A DNA stretch of 64,000 bases from contig JAQTLM010000002.1 in assembly GCA_028714895.1 (NCBI GenBank), positions 115,016 through 179,015 on the forward strand, given 5' to 3'. Below the pieces are notes generated by a model that ran no database searches, was not told the origin of the DNA, and saw nothing but the letters and a program-made list of their open reading frames with translations. The translations under genes and the position numbers were made by a program. This stretch comes from Gallionella sp. (GTDB taxonomy: Bacteria; Pseudomonadota; Gammaproteobacteria; Burkholderiales; Gallionellaceae). The first letter of the stretch is position 1. Each line of letters starts with the position of its first letter. This document shows positions 42,390 through 51,866 of this stretch, piece after piece.

Positions 42390-43295
42390 CTACGCCTTAT
42401 TCGCGGTGATCTGCTGAAACAGATCCAATCTTCTTGCATTAATCTTTCCCGCTGCAACGGCTTCCCGTAATGCGCAACCCGGTTCATGCGTATGATGGCA
42501 GTCGTGGAAGCGGCACTGGCCGAGATATTGCGCGAACTCGATAAATCCCTGTTCTATCCCGCCGAAGCTGAGGTGGTGCAGGCCGAACGCCTGCACGCCG
42601 GGGCAGTCGATCAAAGAGCTGGTTTCGTCCAAGCGGTACAGGCGCGCGTGGGTGGTGGTGTGCTTGCCGGAATCCAGCGCGGCGGAAATCTCGCGCGTGG
42701 CGGCCTGCGCATCGGGTAGCAGCGCGTTGATCAGCGTGGATTTGCCCATGCCGGATTGCCCGACCAGCACGCTGGTGTGGCCTTGCAGGAACGGGCGCAA
42801 GGCCGACACATCCTGCTTTGCGCTGAGCTCCAGCACGCGGTAGCCGATGGCGGTGTAGGGGATGAGCCGTTGGCGCGCGGCGGCCGCAGCCTCTGCAAGA
42901 TCGCATTTGTTCAGCACGATCAGCACCTCCAGTTCCTGGTCTTGTGCGGCGACCAGGCAACGCGCCAGCAGTTCATCGCTGAATGAGGGTTCGGCAGCGA
43001 CCACTACAATGATTTGCGTGACGTTTGCGGCGATGAGTTTTTCGCGGAACGCGTCGGAGCGGTGCAGCAGCGAGCGGCGCGGCGCGATGCGTTCGATCAC
43101 GCCCTGCGCGCCCGTGCCGTTCTCCGCCGAGGCATCTCCTGTGAGTTTGATTTCCACCCTGTCACCGCATACCACTTCGCTTTTTTTGCCGCGCGTCAGG
43201 CAGGCGAGTTCGCTGCCGTCCGCCAGTTGCACCAGATACTGGCGGCCGAAGGCGGCGATGATTTGTCCTTGAATCTGTAAAGAACTATTAGCCAC
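42390..43295 (-). CDS. rsgA: Ribosome small subunit-dependent GTPase RsgA
   Basis: A 301-residue circularly permuted GTPase that checks 30S subunit maturation. An N-terminal OB fold (SELACLTRGKKSEVVCGDRVEI), G4 LNKCDLAEA, G1 VGQSGMGKSTLINALL, G3 IDCPGVQAF, and a zinc motif CRFHDCHHTHEPGC are in the permuted order expected. The start is GTG 43295, which falls inside a palindromic repeat that begins at 43291. Confidence 0.94.
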   Translation of the reverse strand: MANSSLQIQGQIIAAFGRQYLVQLADGSELACLTRGKKSEVVCGDRVEIKLTGDASAENGTGAQGVIERIAPRRSLLHRSDAFREKLIAANVTQIIVVVAAEPSFSDELLARCLVAAQDQELEVLIVLNKCDLAEAAAAARQRLIPYTAIGYRVLELSAKQDVSALRPFLQGHTSVLVGQSGMGKSTLINALLPDAQAATREISAALDSGKHTTTHARLYRLDETSSLIDCPGVQAFGLHHLSFGGIEQGFIEFAQYLGQCRFHDCHHTHEPGCALREAVAAGKINARRLDLFQQITANKA

Positions 43296-43420
43296 GGATT
43301 AACACGGATTGACACAGATTAAACATCGGGTTTGATGGCGCCTACAGATCATCTGCAATGCGAGTAGTCTGAGGCAGACAGGCCGGTGGTAATCCGTGAA
43401 CATCCGTGTTAATCCGTGGC
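43291..43420. repeat. Long inverted repeat, CCACGGATTAACACGGATT type
   Basis: Left GCCACGGATTAACACGGATT and right CATCCGTGTTAATCCGTGGC flank about 90 bp with internal GGTAATCCGTGAA-like half-sites. It overlaps the first codon of rsgA, so part of the repeat serves as its translation start region. Confidence 0.8.
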
Positions 43421-43449
43421 TGAATGTTTTTCATGTTGAATAGCCAAGC

Positions 43450-43788
43450 TCAAAGCTTGAACAGCGCGTCCACTTTCGCGGCGCAGATGAAGTCGTTTTC
43501 CGACAGGCCGTGGATGGCGTGCGTGGTGTATTCCACCTGACAACTGTTATAGGTGACGGTGAGGTTGGGGTGATGGTCTTCGCGGTGCGCCATCCAGGCG
43601 ATGGCATTCACGAAGGCGATGGTCTGGTAGTAATTCTTGAAGTGGTAGGTCTTGCCAATCAGGTTGCCGTATTGCTGCCAGCCTTCCAGTTGTTTCATCA
43701 GGCTATCGGCTTCCGGTTGCGGCAATGGCGGCATGCCGCCCTCGCAGGGTTTGCATTGTTTGCTGGTCAGGTCGCACGCTTGTTCCAT
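43450..43788 (-). CDS. 4a-hydroxytetrahydrobiopterin dehydratase (PhhB/PCD-like)
   Basis: A 112-residue pterin-4a-carbinolamine dehydratase. The active-site motif is MAHREDHHPNLTVTYNSCQVEYTTHAIHGLS, with the E-D-H-H-P core. An N-terminal extension carries Cys residues (MEQACDLTSKQCKPCEGG) common in bacterial forms. Recycles pterin cofactor or may act in molybdopterin or folate metabolism in species without phenylalanine hydroxylase. Followed 9 bp upstream by a c-type cytochrome gene. Confidence 0.9.
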   Translation of the reverse strand: MEQACDLTSKQCKPCEGGMPPLPQPEADSLMKQLEGWQQYGNLIGKTYHFKNYYQTIAFVNAIAWMAHREDHHPNLTVTYNSCQVEYTTHAIHGLSENDFICAAKVDALFKL

Positions 43789-43796
43789 GATGCCTC

Positions 43797-44102
43797 CTAT
43801 TTCAGGTTGTAATAGCGGTTGAGGTACGCGCCGAGATGCTGTTCATCCTGCGGTGTGAAGTTTGCGCCGACATTGCCGCCGCAAATGCGGATTTGTTCGA
43901 TGAGTTCCGTTGCGTTATGCACCTTGCGGTCCGTGCGGGTGAACATCGTGTTGCCGTCGCCGCCCAGCATCGCCGCATGGCAACGGTTGCATTTGTATTG
44001 TTCGAACAACTTCTGACCGGCCTGCACGTTGCCGTTTGGGAAGGAGTTGGCCGACGCCGCTGTTGCGGCGCATAGCAGCATTAACGCGGTGATCAGTTTC
44101 AT
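43797..44102 (-). CDS. Small periplasmic c-type cytochrome
   Basis: A 101-residue protein with a Sec signal peptide (MKLITALMLLCAATAASAN) and a single heme-binding CNRCH motif at about residue 40. The distal Met may be that in AAMLGGDGNTMF or is absent from the usual position near the C-terminus. It would carry electrons in the periplasm. Sandwiched between the PhhB-like gene and the M48 protease gene on the same strand; no partner oxidase is near. Confidence 0.88.
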   Translation of the reverse strand: MKLITALMLLCAATAASANSFPNGNVQAGQKLFEQYKCNRCHAAMLGGDGNTMFTRTDRKVHNATELIEQIRICGGNVGANFTPQDEQHLGAYLNRYYNLK

Positions 44103-44112
44103 GACGCTCTCC

Positions 44113-45372
44113 TCAGTGGGCTTGAAGACGGTGGGACTGCAAATGCGCAATGCGTGTTGCGGCAGGCGGATGCGAGTCGTAAAAACTGGAATACAGCGGA
44201 TCGGGGGTGAGCGTCGCGGCATTGTCCTGATACAGTTTGACCAGTGCGCTCACCATATCCGTTGCGGCGGTTTGCCTGGCGGCGTATTCATCGGCTTCGA
44301 ATTCATGCTTGCGCGAATAGGCCGACAGCAATGGTTGCAGCGCAAAGCTGAACAGCGGCAGGATCATGAAGAACAGTAGCAGCGCGAGCGCGGTGGATGG
44401 CGTGCTGACTCCCAAACCCTGGTAAAACCACGCGGTCTGCATCAACTGTCCGAGCAGCCATAAGAATCCCAAGCTCATGGCAAAGGTCGCCACGATGCGC
44501 TTCAATACATGGCGGCGTTTAAAGTGGCCGAGCTCATGCGCCAGCACCGCCTCGATTTCATTGCCGCTCAGGCGTTCCAGCAGCGTGTCGAAGAACACGA
44601 TGCGCTTGGTTTTGCCGAAGCCGGTGAAGTAGGCGTTGCCGTGCGCGCTGCGCTTGCTGCCGTCCATCACGAACAGGCCGCTGGCGGTAAAACCGCATTT
44701 GCCGAGCAGGGCCGCGATGCGCGCTTTCATCGCCTCGTCCTGCAGCGGCGTGAACTTGTTGAACAGCGGTGCGATGAACGTCGGGTAGATGAACAGGATG
44801 AGCAGGTTGAACACCATCCATGCCAGCCACACATACAGCCACCAGTATGACCCCATCGCGGACATCAGCCACAGCACACCGAACAGCAGCGGCAGGCCGA
44901 GGATTGCGCCGAGCAGCAGGCCTTTCAGCGCATCCTTGAGATACAGCGCCAAAGTCATTTTGTTGAAACCAAAACGCGCCTCGATGACGAAGGTGCGATA
45001 CAGGCTGAGCGGGGTTTCCAGCAGCGATGAAAGCAGCAGCACCGCAGCGATGGTCGTCACGCCCTGCGTGAGCGGCGAAACGAACCAGACAGTGCAGAGG
45101 TCGGCAATGAACTGAATGCCGCCTCCCAGGGTGAAGGCCAGCAGCAGCGCGGCATCAAACAGGATGCCGAGCATGGCAAAGCTGGTTTTGGCGGAAGTGT
45201 AATCCGCCGCTTTCTGGTGGTCGGCGAGCGTAATTTTTTCACGGAACGCCTCAGGCACCGCGGCGCGATGTGCGGCGATATGTGCCAGATGGCGCCACGC
45301 CAGCCACAGCTTGGCGAGTGAGGTGAATACCAATGTGAAAACAAAAATAAAGGTAAATTGCGTTGCGGTCAT
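44113..45372 (-). CDS. M48 family membrane metalloprotease (Ste24-like)
   Basis: A 419-residue integral membrane zinc protease. The active site is AVLAHELGHFKRRHVLKR (HExxH), with the third ligand in FEADEYAARQTAATD. At least five membrane helices lie on both sides of the catalytic domain, as in CAAX-type Ste24/HtpX relatives. The C-terminus YDSHPPAATRIAHL is a conserved M48 motif. A likely job is quality control of membrane proteins. Upstream of the cytochrome gene with a 10-bp gap. Confidence 0.92.
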   Translation of the reverse strand: MTATQFTFIFVFTLVFTSLAKLWLAWRHLAHIAAHRAAVPEAFREKITLADHQKAADYTSAKTSFAMLGILFDAALLLAFTLGGGIQFIADLCTVWFVSPLTQGVTTIAAVLLLSSLLETPLSLYRTFVIEARFGFNKMTLALYLKDALKGLLLGAILGLPLLFGVLWLMSAMGSYWWLYVWLAWMVFNLLILFIYPTFIAPLFNKFTPLQDEAMKARIAALLGKCGFTASGLFVMDGSKRSAHGNAYFTGFGKTKRIVFFDTLLERLSGNEIEAVLAHELGHFKRRHVLKRIVATFAMSLGFLWLLGQLMQTAWFYQGLGVSTPSTALALLLFFMILPLFSFALQPLLSAYSRKHEFEADEYAARQTAATDMVSALVKLYQDNAATLTPDPLYSSFYDSHPPAATRIAHLQSHRLQAH

Positions 45373-45454
45373 GGGGATGTGAATTCAGTTTTCGTGAGAG
45401 GTGCGCTTATGACACAATACGCGCCTTACCGTTCCTATTTAAGACGCGCGAATT

Positions 45455-46000
45455 ATGGCACAAAACCCAAACCACCTTATCTGGATAGACATGGAAATGT
45501 CCGGCCTATTCCCGGATACCGATCGCGTGATTGAAGTCGCGCTGGTGATTACCGACAGCAACCTGGAAACCATCGCCGAGGCTCCGGTGCTGGTGGTGCA
45601 TCAGCTGGACAGCGTGCTGGACGGCATGGATGCATGGAATAAATCCACCCACGGCAAATCCGGCCTGATCGACAAGGTGAAAGCCTCCGCGCTGGACGAG
45701 GCCACGGTCGAAGCGCAGATGGTCGAGTTCCTCAAGGAATATGTACCGCCCCGCATCTCGCCGATGTGCGGCAACTCGATTTGCCAGGATCGGCGCTTCC
45801 TGGCGCGCTGGATGCCGAAATTAGAAGATTATTTCCATTACCGCAACCTGGACGTCAGCACCATCAAGGAACTCGCCAAACGCTGGAAACCGGAAGTGGC
45901 GCAGGGCATAAAAAAACACAACAAGCATGAGGCCTTGGCCGATATCTACGAATCCATTGCCGAGTTGCGCCATTACCGCGAGCATTTCTTCAAGCTGTAA
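45455..46000 (+). CDS. orn: Oligoribonuclease
   Basis: A 181-residue DEDDh 3'-5' exonuclease that degrades very short RNAs, including the pGpG made from cyclic di-GMP. The start [24 protein letters not shown] holds the DE motif. [35 protein letters not shown] and [22 protein letters not shown] complete the DEDDh set. Divergent from the M48 gene. Full length. Confidence 0.97.
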   Translation: MAQNPNHLIWIDMEMSGLFPDTDRVIEVALVITDSNLETIAEAPVLVVHQLDSVLDGMDAWNKSTHGKSGLIDKVKASALDEATVEAQMVEFLKEYVPPRISPMCGNSICQDRRFLARWMPKLEDYFHYRNLDVSTIKELAKRWKPEVAQGIKKHNKHEALADIYESIAELRHYREHFFKL

Positions 46001-46020
46001 TCCTGCCTGCTTGGCTGGCG

Positions 46021-46521
46021 TTAACGGCTCCAGTTGACGCGCAGCAGATTTTGCTCCGGGTTGTAGTGGAACTCCAGTTCGCCCTGATAGGCATGGTGCA
46101 ATGCCTCACCGATGCCGCGCGCCAAGTGGATGTCGGTGGTGGTTACCAGGCTACCGTGTTCTGTCTTTTCGATATCCATGATGCGCTGCAACGGATGCTC
46201 GGTTTTTTCATGCGCTTCACGATGCCGTATCAGTTGCAGGATTTCCGCTTCGTGCGCCGCAAGAAACTCCCCGGCCAGCGACACATATCCCGCCGGAAAT
46301 TTATCGCGCACCCGGTGGCATGCCGGGCAACTCGCCTGATGCGCATCCTTCGGCTTGTCCAGCCATTGCCAGCGGCCGGCGTGGAATACCGCACCGCAGT
46401 CCGGGCAGACTGTCGGTTCGGCAAGTTTTCCCTTGGTTTGGTAGGTGTCGTGCACCGCTTCCTGCAACAACCGGTCATGCCGGATGGGACGGAAGCCAGC
46501 AGGGTTTGATCGATCGGTCAT
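46021..46521 (-). CDS. BCAM0308-family zinc-ribbon protein
   Basis: A 166-residue soluble protein with two Cys pairs, CPDCG and CPACH, forming a zinc ribbon at about residues 38-72, then a helical and ferredoxin-like C-terminus (TDIHLARGIGEALHHAYQGELEFHY). The family is named after a Burkholderia gene and has no firmly known function; its fold suggests RNA or ribosome binding (NMD3-like). Confidence 0.78.
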   Translation of the reverse strand: MTDRSNPAGFRPIRHDRLLQEAVHDTYQTKGKLAEPTVCPDCGAVFHAGRWQWLDKPKDAHQASCPACHRVRDKFPAGYVSLAGEFLAAHEAEILQLIRHREAHEKTEHPLQRIMDIEKTEHGSLVTTTDIHLARGIGEALHHAYQGELEFHYNPEQNLLRVNWSR

Positions 46522-46653
46522 GATTGTCTCCTTGAAATGAATGGTGCTATTTTGTTGGCTCAGTTTGTAAATACTGGATTTTTATTTTCCGGTTTTCAGG
46601 CTAGCACTAATTGAATGGGAATGCAGTATTTTTACTAACTTGACGCTTTGCCG

Positions 46654-47463
46654 TCATCGGCAGGCGGGAGTGTCCGGCAAGCTCCACACCTCAATCCCCG
46701 CCCTCCACAATTGGGAGATTACCGGCTGCGCCTTGTCTGGCGTAGCGCTGCTCCAGAAGTGTTCCGTGCCGGCATGCGGCTCGCGCGACAGCAGGCCGGT
46801 ATCCGCCAGCCGGCGGCGGAGTTCGCGCGCGATGGCGGCAGACGGATCGATGATCGCAACCGATGGCCCTGCAATCTCGCGGATGAGCGGGGCGAGGAAC
46901 GGATAGTGCGTGCAGCCCAGCACGATGGTGTCGGCTTGCCGCTCCAGCAATGGCAGGACATATTGCTCAAGCAACGCGCGGGTCTGGTCGCCGGACAAAT
47001 CGCCGGCTTCCACTTGCTCGACCAATCCGGGGCAGGGCTGGATCAGGATGTCGACGTCGGTGCCGAACCGTGTAAACAGCCGCTCAAAATTTTCACTGGC
47101 AAGCGTACTGCCGGTGGCCAGCACACCGATCACGCCGGATCGGGTGCTCGCCGCCGCCGGTTTGATGGCAGGCTCCATGGCCACGATCGGCAGGGGAAAT
47201 CGCGCGCGCAGCGTCTCTATCGCCGCTCCGGTCGCCGTATTGCACGCGACCACGATGGCCTTGGCGCGCTGACTCACCAGGAACTCGACGATTGCAATCG
47301 ATCTCGCCTCGATCAAATGACCGGGTTTGTCGCCATACGGCGCATACCCGGAATCCGCCACATACAGCAGGTCTTCACCCGGCAGCTCGCGGCGGATTTC
47401 GCGCAGCACCGACAATCCGCCGACACCGGAATCGAAAACGCCTATGGGATTTGCGGCGGTCAT
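46654..47463 (-). CDS. murI: Glutamate racemase
   Basis: A 269-residue cofactor-independent racemase giving D-glutamate for peptidoglycan. Catalytic Cys residues are in VACNTATGAAIE and LGCTHYPFLAPLI; the N-terminus IGVFDSGVGGLSVLREI is the first active-site block. Complete and of normal length. A perfect inverted repeat follows the start on the upstream side. Confidence 0.95.
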   Translation of the reverse strand: MTAANPIGVFDSGVGGLSVLREIRRELPGEDLLYVADSGYAPYGDKPGHLIEARSIAIVEFLVSQRAKAIVVACNTATGAAIETLRARFPLPIVAMEPAIKPAAASTRSGVIGVLATGSTLASENFERLFTRFGTDVDILIQPCPGLVEQVEAGDLSGDQTRALLEQYVLPLLERQADTIVLGCTHYPFLAPLIREIAGPSVAIIDPSAAIARELRRRLADTGLLSREPHAGTEHFWSSATPDKAQPVISQLWRAGIEVWSLPDTPACR

Positions 47464-47489
47464 TTTATGGAAGCTGTTTCTTGTCAGAT

Positions 47490-47545
47490 GTAGCGTGCGC
47501 TGTGCGCACGGTTTTGAATTATATCGTGCGCACAGCGCACGCTAC
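47490..47545. repeat. Perfect inverted repeat, GTAGCGTGCGCTGTGCGCACG type
   Basis: Perfect 21-bp arms beginning GTAGCGTGCGCTGTGCGCAC, with a 14-bp spacer, located upstream of murI and after the tautomerase stop. A degenerate half-copy is at 26208-26224. Confidence 0.85.
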
Positions 47546-47588
47546 GCTGGCGACGAACTGCTGGATTTCACGTTTCCTGGCGCGGTCG

Positions 47589-47792
47589 TTACAGGCCGCG
47601 TTTTCTGCGCGAGGAAACCTGTTCACCGGCCACGCCCCAGTTGTCCGTGGGAACCTCGTCGATAACGACCATGGTCGTCGCCGGGTTCTTGTCGAGGACA
47701 TCCTTGAGCAGATTGGTGACGCCCTCAATGAGCCTGGCCTTCTGCTCGGAGGTAACGCCCTCTTCGGTGATCTTGATGTTGACGTAGGGCAT
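47589..47792 (-). CDS. 4-oxalocrotonate tautomerase family protein
   Basis: A 67-residue small tautomerase. The N-terminal Pro next to Met is the catalytic residue (MPYVNIKITEEGVTSEQKARLIEGVT) and VVIDEVPTDNWGVAGE is the conserved second block. Substrate unknown; these enzymes act as hexamers. ATG 47792 is chosen over an upstream in-frame start because processing must expose Pro1. Confidence 0.9.
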   Translation of the reverse strand: MPYVNIKITEEGVTSEQKARLIEGVTNLLKDVLDKNPATTMVVIDEVPTDNWGVAGEQVSSRRKRGL

Positions 47793-47849
47793 GGTGATTG
47801 CTCCAGTGAATTTTTGAATTAGAACTCCGCGCAATAGTCCTGCCCTGAG

Positions 47850-48470
47850 CTAGCTATGAACCTTGCGGCAATAACAATAAACAAACTGCTGGACTGTGCC
47901 GGACGGGGTGTGGTGCGCCTCCTTTTCATGTTCGACAAGCAGGAAAGCGTCTCCAAATTCAGCGTGCAGGGTTTCGGGTTGGTATCTCATCACTGGCAGG
48001 CCACTGCATTTATCCGGGCCATCTTCGGCGAAGGTGGCAACGATCACATGGCCGCCTGGGCGAACTGCACGCATGACCCGCTCGACATAAGCATGGCGGT
48101 CAGCCGGGTCAGTCAGGAAATGGAATACTGCGCGGTCATGCCAAATATCGAACCGGTGTACGGGAAACTCTGCGCGAGTAATATCGCCTTCCATCCAGTG
48201 CACGTCATCTGCATGCTTGCCTAAACGCTGCTTTGCGACAACAAGCGCCGCTGATGAGAGGTCAAGCACTGTCAGGTCGGTATAGCCTTCCGCAGCAAGG
48301 TCATCCACCAGTCTCGAAGCCCCGCCGCCTACATCGATAATGGCAGTATCTTTGCCAAGCCTTGTGTTGTGGATGAGCCGTAGAGATTGATCGGCATGTT
48401 CCTGAAACCAGCTAACAGAGTCAGGTGTCTTGATGGTATATATCCGTTCCCAATGTTGCTTGCTATCCAT
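47850..48470 (-). CDS. Class I SAM-dependent methyltransferase
   Basis: A 206-residue soluble methyltransferase. Motif I is IIDVGGGASRLVDDLAAEGY, then VLDLSSAAL and the motif IV region DIWHDRAVFHFLTD. It resembles the small thiol/tellurite-type methyltransferases in layout, but the substrate cannot be given. The Asp-Arg-Ala segment and C-terminal VYCYCRKV are typical. It precedes the DsrE-like gene in reverse order with a 12-bp gap. Confidence 0.85.
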   Translation of the reverse strand: MDSKQHWERIYTIKTPDSVSWFQEHADQSLRLIHNTRLGKDTAIIDVGGGASRLVDDLAAEGYTDLTVLDLSSAALVVAKQRLGKHADDVHWMEGDITRAEFPVHRFDIWHDRAVFHFLTDPADRHAYVERVMRAVRPGGHVIVATFAEDGPDKCSGLPVMRYQPETLHAEFGDAFLLVEHEKEAHHTPSGTVQQFVYCYCRKVHS

Positions 48471-48482
48471 GTCTGAATCTCC

Positions 48483-48803
48483 TTAAAAGCTCAGCACTTT
48501 GTCCGAATCTCTGATCAGAGCGTGCAAATCCTGCATCGTGGACACCGGGCAAATATCTGATCCTTCAGACTGACGTATTTTCAGACAAGTGCCGCAAGCC
48601 AAAATTGAACCGCCAGCCTTTGAAAAGCTGCGCATCTGACCAATGACATCAAACTTGTCGCTTTCCAATGACTCGGCCTCGACACCCTTGCCGAGCAAAA
48701 AGACTGAAACCGCATCTCCTTGCTTACGAGAAAATACTCCGAGACGGAAAGCGTTCCAGACGGTTTCCGCGTCATTTGAATAGATGACGATCCCGAGTTT
48801 CAT
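48483..48803 (-). CDS. DsrE-family sulfur-relay-like protein
   Basis: A 106-residue protein of the DsrE/DsrF-like fold: [22 protein letters not shown], then LLGKGVEAE and the Cys-bearing [16 protein letters not shown]. The active Cys in this type carries persulfide sulfur or binds partners. It overlaps hemH by 4 bp, so the two are probably co-translated, with the methyltransferase next. Confidence 0.83.
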   Translation of the reverse strand: MKLGIVIYSNDAETVWNAFRLGVFSRKQGDAVSVFLLGKGVEAESLESDKFDVIGQMRSFSKAGGSILACGTCLKIRQSEGSDICPVSTMQDLHALIRDSDKVLSF

Positions 48804-49888
48804 TTTTCCGCTCCCATCCCCAGTGCGCGCAGCCTGCCTTGTTCCAGCTCCGCCGCATCCGGCGTTACCAGCCAGCCGTGCAAATTATCCATCACCAGGT
48901 CGGTCAGTGCGTGCATCCAGTCGTTGCGGTCGTTGAGGCAGGGGATGTAGTGGTATTCGCCGCCGCCCGCGTGCTGGAACTCTTCTTTGCCTTCCAGTGC
49001 GATTTCTTCCAGCGTCTCCAGACAGTCGGCGACGAAGCCGGGGCAGACCACGTCCAGGCGTTTGGTTTTTTGTTGCCCCAGTTCCTTGAGCGTGGCGGCG
49101 GTGTAGGGCTTGAGCCATTCATGCCTGCCGAAGCGCGACTGGAAGCTAATGGCATATTGTTCGGGCTTCAGGCCGAGCTGCTGCGCCAGCAGGCGGCCGG
49201 TCTTCTGGCATTCGCAGTGGTAGGGGTCGCCCTTGTCGAGCGTGTCGCGCGGCAGGCCGTGAAAGCTCATCAGCAGTTTTTCCGGGCGGCCATGCTTCAT
49301 CCAGTAATCGTTGATGCTGTTCGCCAGCGCTTTGATGTAACCGGGATGGTCGTGGAAATTTCGGATGGTGCGCAGTGCGGGCATGTTGCGCATCTGTTTC
49401 AACTCGTCGAATACGATGTCGCATACCGTGGCGGTGGTGCTGGCGGCATATTGCGGATACATCGGCACGACCAGAATGCGCTGGCAGTTTTGCTCCTTGA
49501 GCTTGCGCAGTACGCTGGGAATGGAGGGGTTGCCGTAACGCATCGCGTAGTCGACCACGAACGGCGTCTTGGTGCACTGGCTGAGATAGCCTTGCAGCAG
49601 CGCAGTTTGCTTTTCGGTATAGACGCGCAGCGGTGAACCTTCCTTCAGCCAGATGCTGGCATATTTCGCGGCGGATTTTTTCGGGCGGGTGTTGAGGATG
49701 ATGCCGTTGAGAATCAGCCACCAGATGGCGCGCGGCATTTCCACCACGCGCGGGTCGCCCAGGAATTCTTTCAGGTAGCGGCGCACCGCTTCCGGTGTGG
49801 GCGCATCCGGCGTGCCGAGATTGACCAGCAGGATGCCGGTTTTTTCTGGTGAGCCGTGGGTGTGGGCAGGTTCGGGTTGGTAGGTCAT
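48800..49888 (-). CDS. hemH: Ferrochelatase
   Basis: A 362-residue enzyme inserting Fe2+ into protoporphyrin [35 protein letters not shown] is the N-terminal block; [21 protein letters not shown] holds the catalytic His, and [23 protein letters not shown] is the C-terminal block with the conserved Glu residues. Full length. Upstream of the DsrE-like gene, which it overlaps. Confidence 0.96.
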   Translation of the reverse strand: MTYQPEPAHTHGSPEKTGILLVNLGTPDAPTPEAVRRYLKEFLGDPRVVEMPRAIWWLILNGIILNTRPKKSAAKYASIWLKEGSPLRVYTEKQTALLQGYLSQCTKTPFVVDYAMRYGNPSIPSVLRKLKEQNCQRILVVPMYPQYAASTTATVCDIVFDELKQMRNMPALRTIRNFHDHPGYIKALANSINDYWMKHGRPEKLLMSFHGLPRDTLDKGDPYHCECQKTGRLLAQQLGLKPEQYAISFQSRFGRHEWLKPYTAATLKELGQQKTKRLDVVCPGFVADCLETLEEIALEGKEEFQHAGGGEYHYIPCLNDRNDWMHALTDLVMDNLHGWLVTPDAAELEQGRLRALGMGAEK

Positions 49889-49911
49889 TTAGAGACTGGA
49901 GGGTTGTTGAT

Positions 49912-50060
49912 CGACCCTCACCCCTAGCCCCTCCCCCGCTGGCGGGGGAGGGGAATCATGCTCCCTCTCCCGCAGGCGGGAGATAACCAGCGACTTGGGT
50001 GTCGTTGTTGGACAGCCTAGTCGAATGGCTAGTGGCTCCATCAGGGTTGGGGTGAGGGAT
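49912..50060. repeat. Composite of two dispersed repeats between hemH and hrcA
   Basis: The left part (49912-49983) is a CTCCCCCGCTGGCGGGGGAG and CTCTCCCGCAGGCGGGAG pair of the family also seen at 24826-24920. The right part (49984-50050) is a single-arm relative of the element at 27349-27582, with AACCAGCGACTTGG and CAGCCTAGTCGAATGGCTAG. Confidence 0.78.
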
Positions 50061-50096
50061 TGTGAGCGGAGTTGAAAAATCACGGCATTCCAGTAC

Positions 50097-51116
50097 TCAA
50101 GCCAGCGACAGCGCGTTGCCCAGCAGCTTGGCGGTAATGTCCACGATGGGAATGACCCGCTGGTAATCCATGCGTTTCGGGCCGATCACGGCGAGTGTGC
50201 CAATTACTTGCCCATCGGCGGAATAGGGCGCGGTGATCACGCTGCATTCATCCAGCGAAGCGAGACCGGATTCGCTGCCGACAAAAATGTGGATGCCTTG
50301 CCCGCGCCGGCCGGCATCGAGCAATTGCAACAGTTCGGTCTTCTGTTCGAACAGGCTGAACAAGCCGCGCAGGCGGCCCATATCGGTGGAAAAATCTTCC
50401 ACATGCAGCAGGTTGTGTTCGCCGCTGATCACGTAATCCCTGCCTTGTTTCGCTTCCGCCGCATCGCCTGCCGCCAATGCCGCCGCCATCAGCGAGCTCA
50501 TGTCCTGATGCAGCTGGCGCAGTTCGCCGCGCAGCTTTTCGCGAATCTGCGAAAAGCTGCAACCGATGTAATTCTGGTTGAGAAAGTTGGCTGCCTCGGT
50601 GAGTTGCGACTGGGTGTAATCGCGCTCCAGCAGCAGTACGCGGTTTTCCACTTCGCCGTCCGGCATTACGATAATCAGCAGCACACGTTTCTCGCCAAGG
50701 CGCAGGAATTCGATCTGGCGCACGGTGATCGTGCTGCGTTTGGACGTGGCGACCACGCCGGTGAACTGCGTCAGTTCGGAGAGGATGTTGGAGGCCTGCG
50801 CGATCAGGCGCGATGGATTGTCCGGCTGCAGCTGGTTTTCCATCTGCTGCACGCGCACGCTATCCAGCGGTTTGGTCACCAGCATGGTGTCGATGAACAG
50901 CCGGTATGCCATGCCGGTCGGGATGCGCCCCGCCGAGGTGTGCGGACTGCTGATCAGGCCGATGTCTTCCAGGTCGGCCATCACGTTGCGGATGGTCGCC
51001 GAACTGATCTCCAGACCGGAATACTGTTGCAGCGCGCGCGAGCCGACCGGCTGGCCGTCGCTGATGTAGCGTTCCACCAGGGTCTTGAGCAGGATTTGCG
51101 CGCGTTCGTTGAGCAT
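50097..51116 (-). CDS. hrcA: Heat-inducible transcription repressor HrcA
   Basis: A 339-residue repressor of chaperone genes through the CIRCE operator. N-terminal winged-helix ERYISDGQPVGSRALQQYSGLEISSATIRNVMADLE is the canonical HrcA DNA-binding domain, and the C-terminal SGEHNLLHVEDFSTDMGRLRGLFSLFEQK and VITAPYSADGQVIGTLAVIGPKRMDY are family blocks. I found no CIRCE (TTAGCACTC...GAGTGCTAA) copy in the window. Confidence 0.96.
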   Translation of the reverse strand: MLNERAQILLKTLVERYISDGQPVGSRALQQYSGLEISSATIRNVMADLEDIGLISSPHTSAGRIPTGMAYRLFIDTMLVTKPLDSVRVQQMENQLQPDNPSRLIAQASNILSELTQFTGVVATSKRSTITVRQIEFLRLGEKRVLLIIVMPDGEVENRVLLLERDYTQSQLTEAANFLNQNYIGCSFSQIREKLRGELRQLHQDMSSLMAAALAAGDAAEAKQGRDYVISGEHNLLHVEDFSTDMGRLRGLFSLFEQKTELLQLLDAGRRGQGIHIFVGSESGLASLDECSVITAPYSADGQVIGTLAVIGPKRMDYQRVIPIVDITAKLLGNALSLA

Positions 51117-51206
51117 GGGTGGATTCTACCACCGCAAATAAGGAGGTAGTCGCCCGGTGAGGCTGGCCTCATTGTCGATCAATGAGGCACAGCCATTGTG
51201 CGAGTA

Positions 51207-51842
51207 TTATTTCTTCTCGATTTTTTTGATGGCTTCCTGGATTTCTGCCTTGCGGCCCGCATCGGCATCTTCGCGGCCGGGGCGCGCCGGGGCGTTCAAT
51301 GCCTTCTTGAAATATTCGAGTGCCTTGGCCTTTTCGCCGCGTTCGAGCAGGAAGTCCGCATAGAAATAGTTCTGGTCTATACCGTTCGGATTGACCTTCA
51401 GCGCACGCTCGAGATATTCGCGCGCCTTGTCATGGTCGCCGAAAGAACCAAAGCGCGGCACCTTGTAATACAGGCTGCCGAGCGATGTCAGCGCGGAACC
51501 GTCGAGTGCATTGGCATCGATTTTTTCCGCAGCCAGCAGCAGGTCGCGCGCAGCCTTTGCTGTCCCGCCGGCCGAGAATACGCCCTGATACTTGGCCAGG
51601 GTGCTGGTGATGATGCCTTCCCAGATCAGCGGCTCGGCGCGGCCCGGGTTGGCGGCAGACACCTGATGCGCTTGTTCGGAAAGCTTCTTGAGTGCCGCCT
51701 CCCGGTCTTTTTCAGGTGTCTGGTAGTTGGCCGTCGCCCATTCATGCTGCAGTTTTGCGATGGAGGCGTCGAGTGGGGTGGTTTCGGCGAAGGCGGTGTT
51801 GGCAGCGAACAACAGCGCGATTAACCAGGCGTACATCTTCAT
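51207..51842 (-). CDS. Secreted TPR protein
   Basis: A 211-residue protein with a signal peptide (MKMYAWLIALLFAANTAFAE). TPR-like helices follow: SLGSLYYKVPRFGSFGDHDKAREYLERALKVNPNG and NYFYADFLLERGEKAKALEYFKKALNAPA. The last residues are strongly basic. Probably a periplasmic adaptor. It is the last gene of a minus-strand run that includes the SDR and the ligase fusion. Confidence 0.8.
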   Translation of the reverse strand: MKMYAWLIALLFAANTAFAETTPLDASIAKLQHEWATANYQTPEKDREAALKKLSEQAHQVSAANPGRAEPLIWEGIITSTLAKYQGVFSAGGTAKAARDLLLAAEKIDANALDGSALTSLGSLYYKVPRFGSFGDHDKAREYLERALKVNPNGIDQNYFYADFLLERGEKAKALEYFKKALNAPARPGREDADAGRKAEIQEAIKKIEKK

Positions 51843-51866
51843 GGATAGCTCCTTGTAGTGAAAAAA

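Noticed and set aside
43291..43420. Attachment site or tRNA remnant
   Set aside because: It is a dispersed inverted repeat; no cloverleaf and no integrase nearby.
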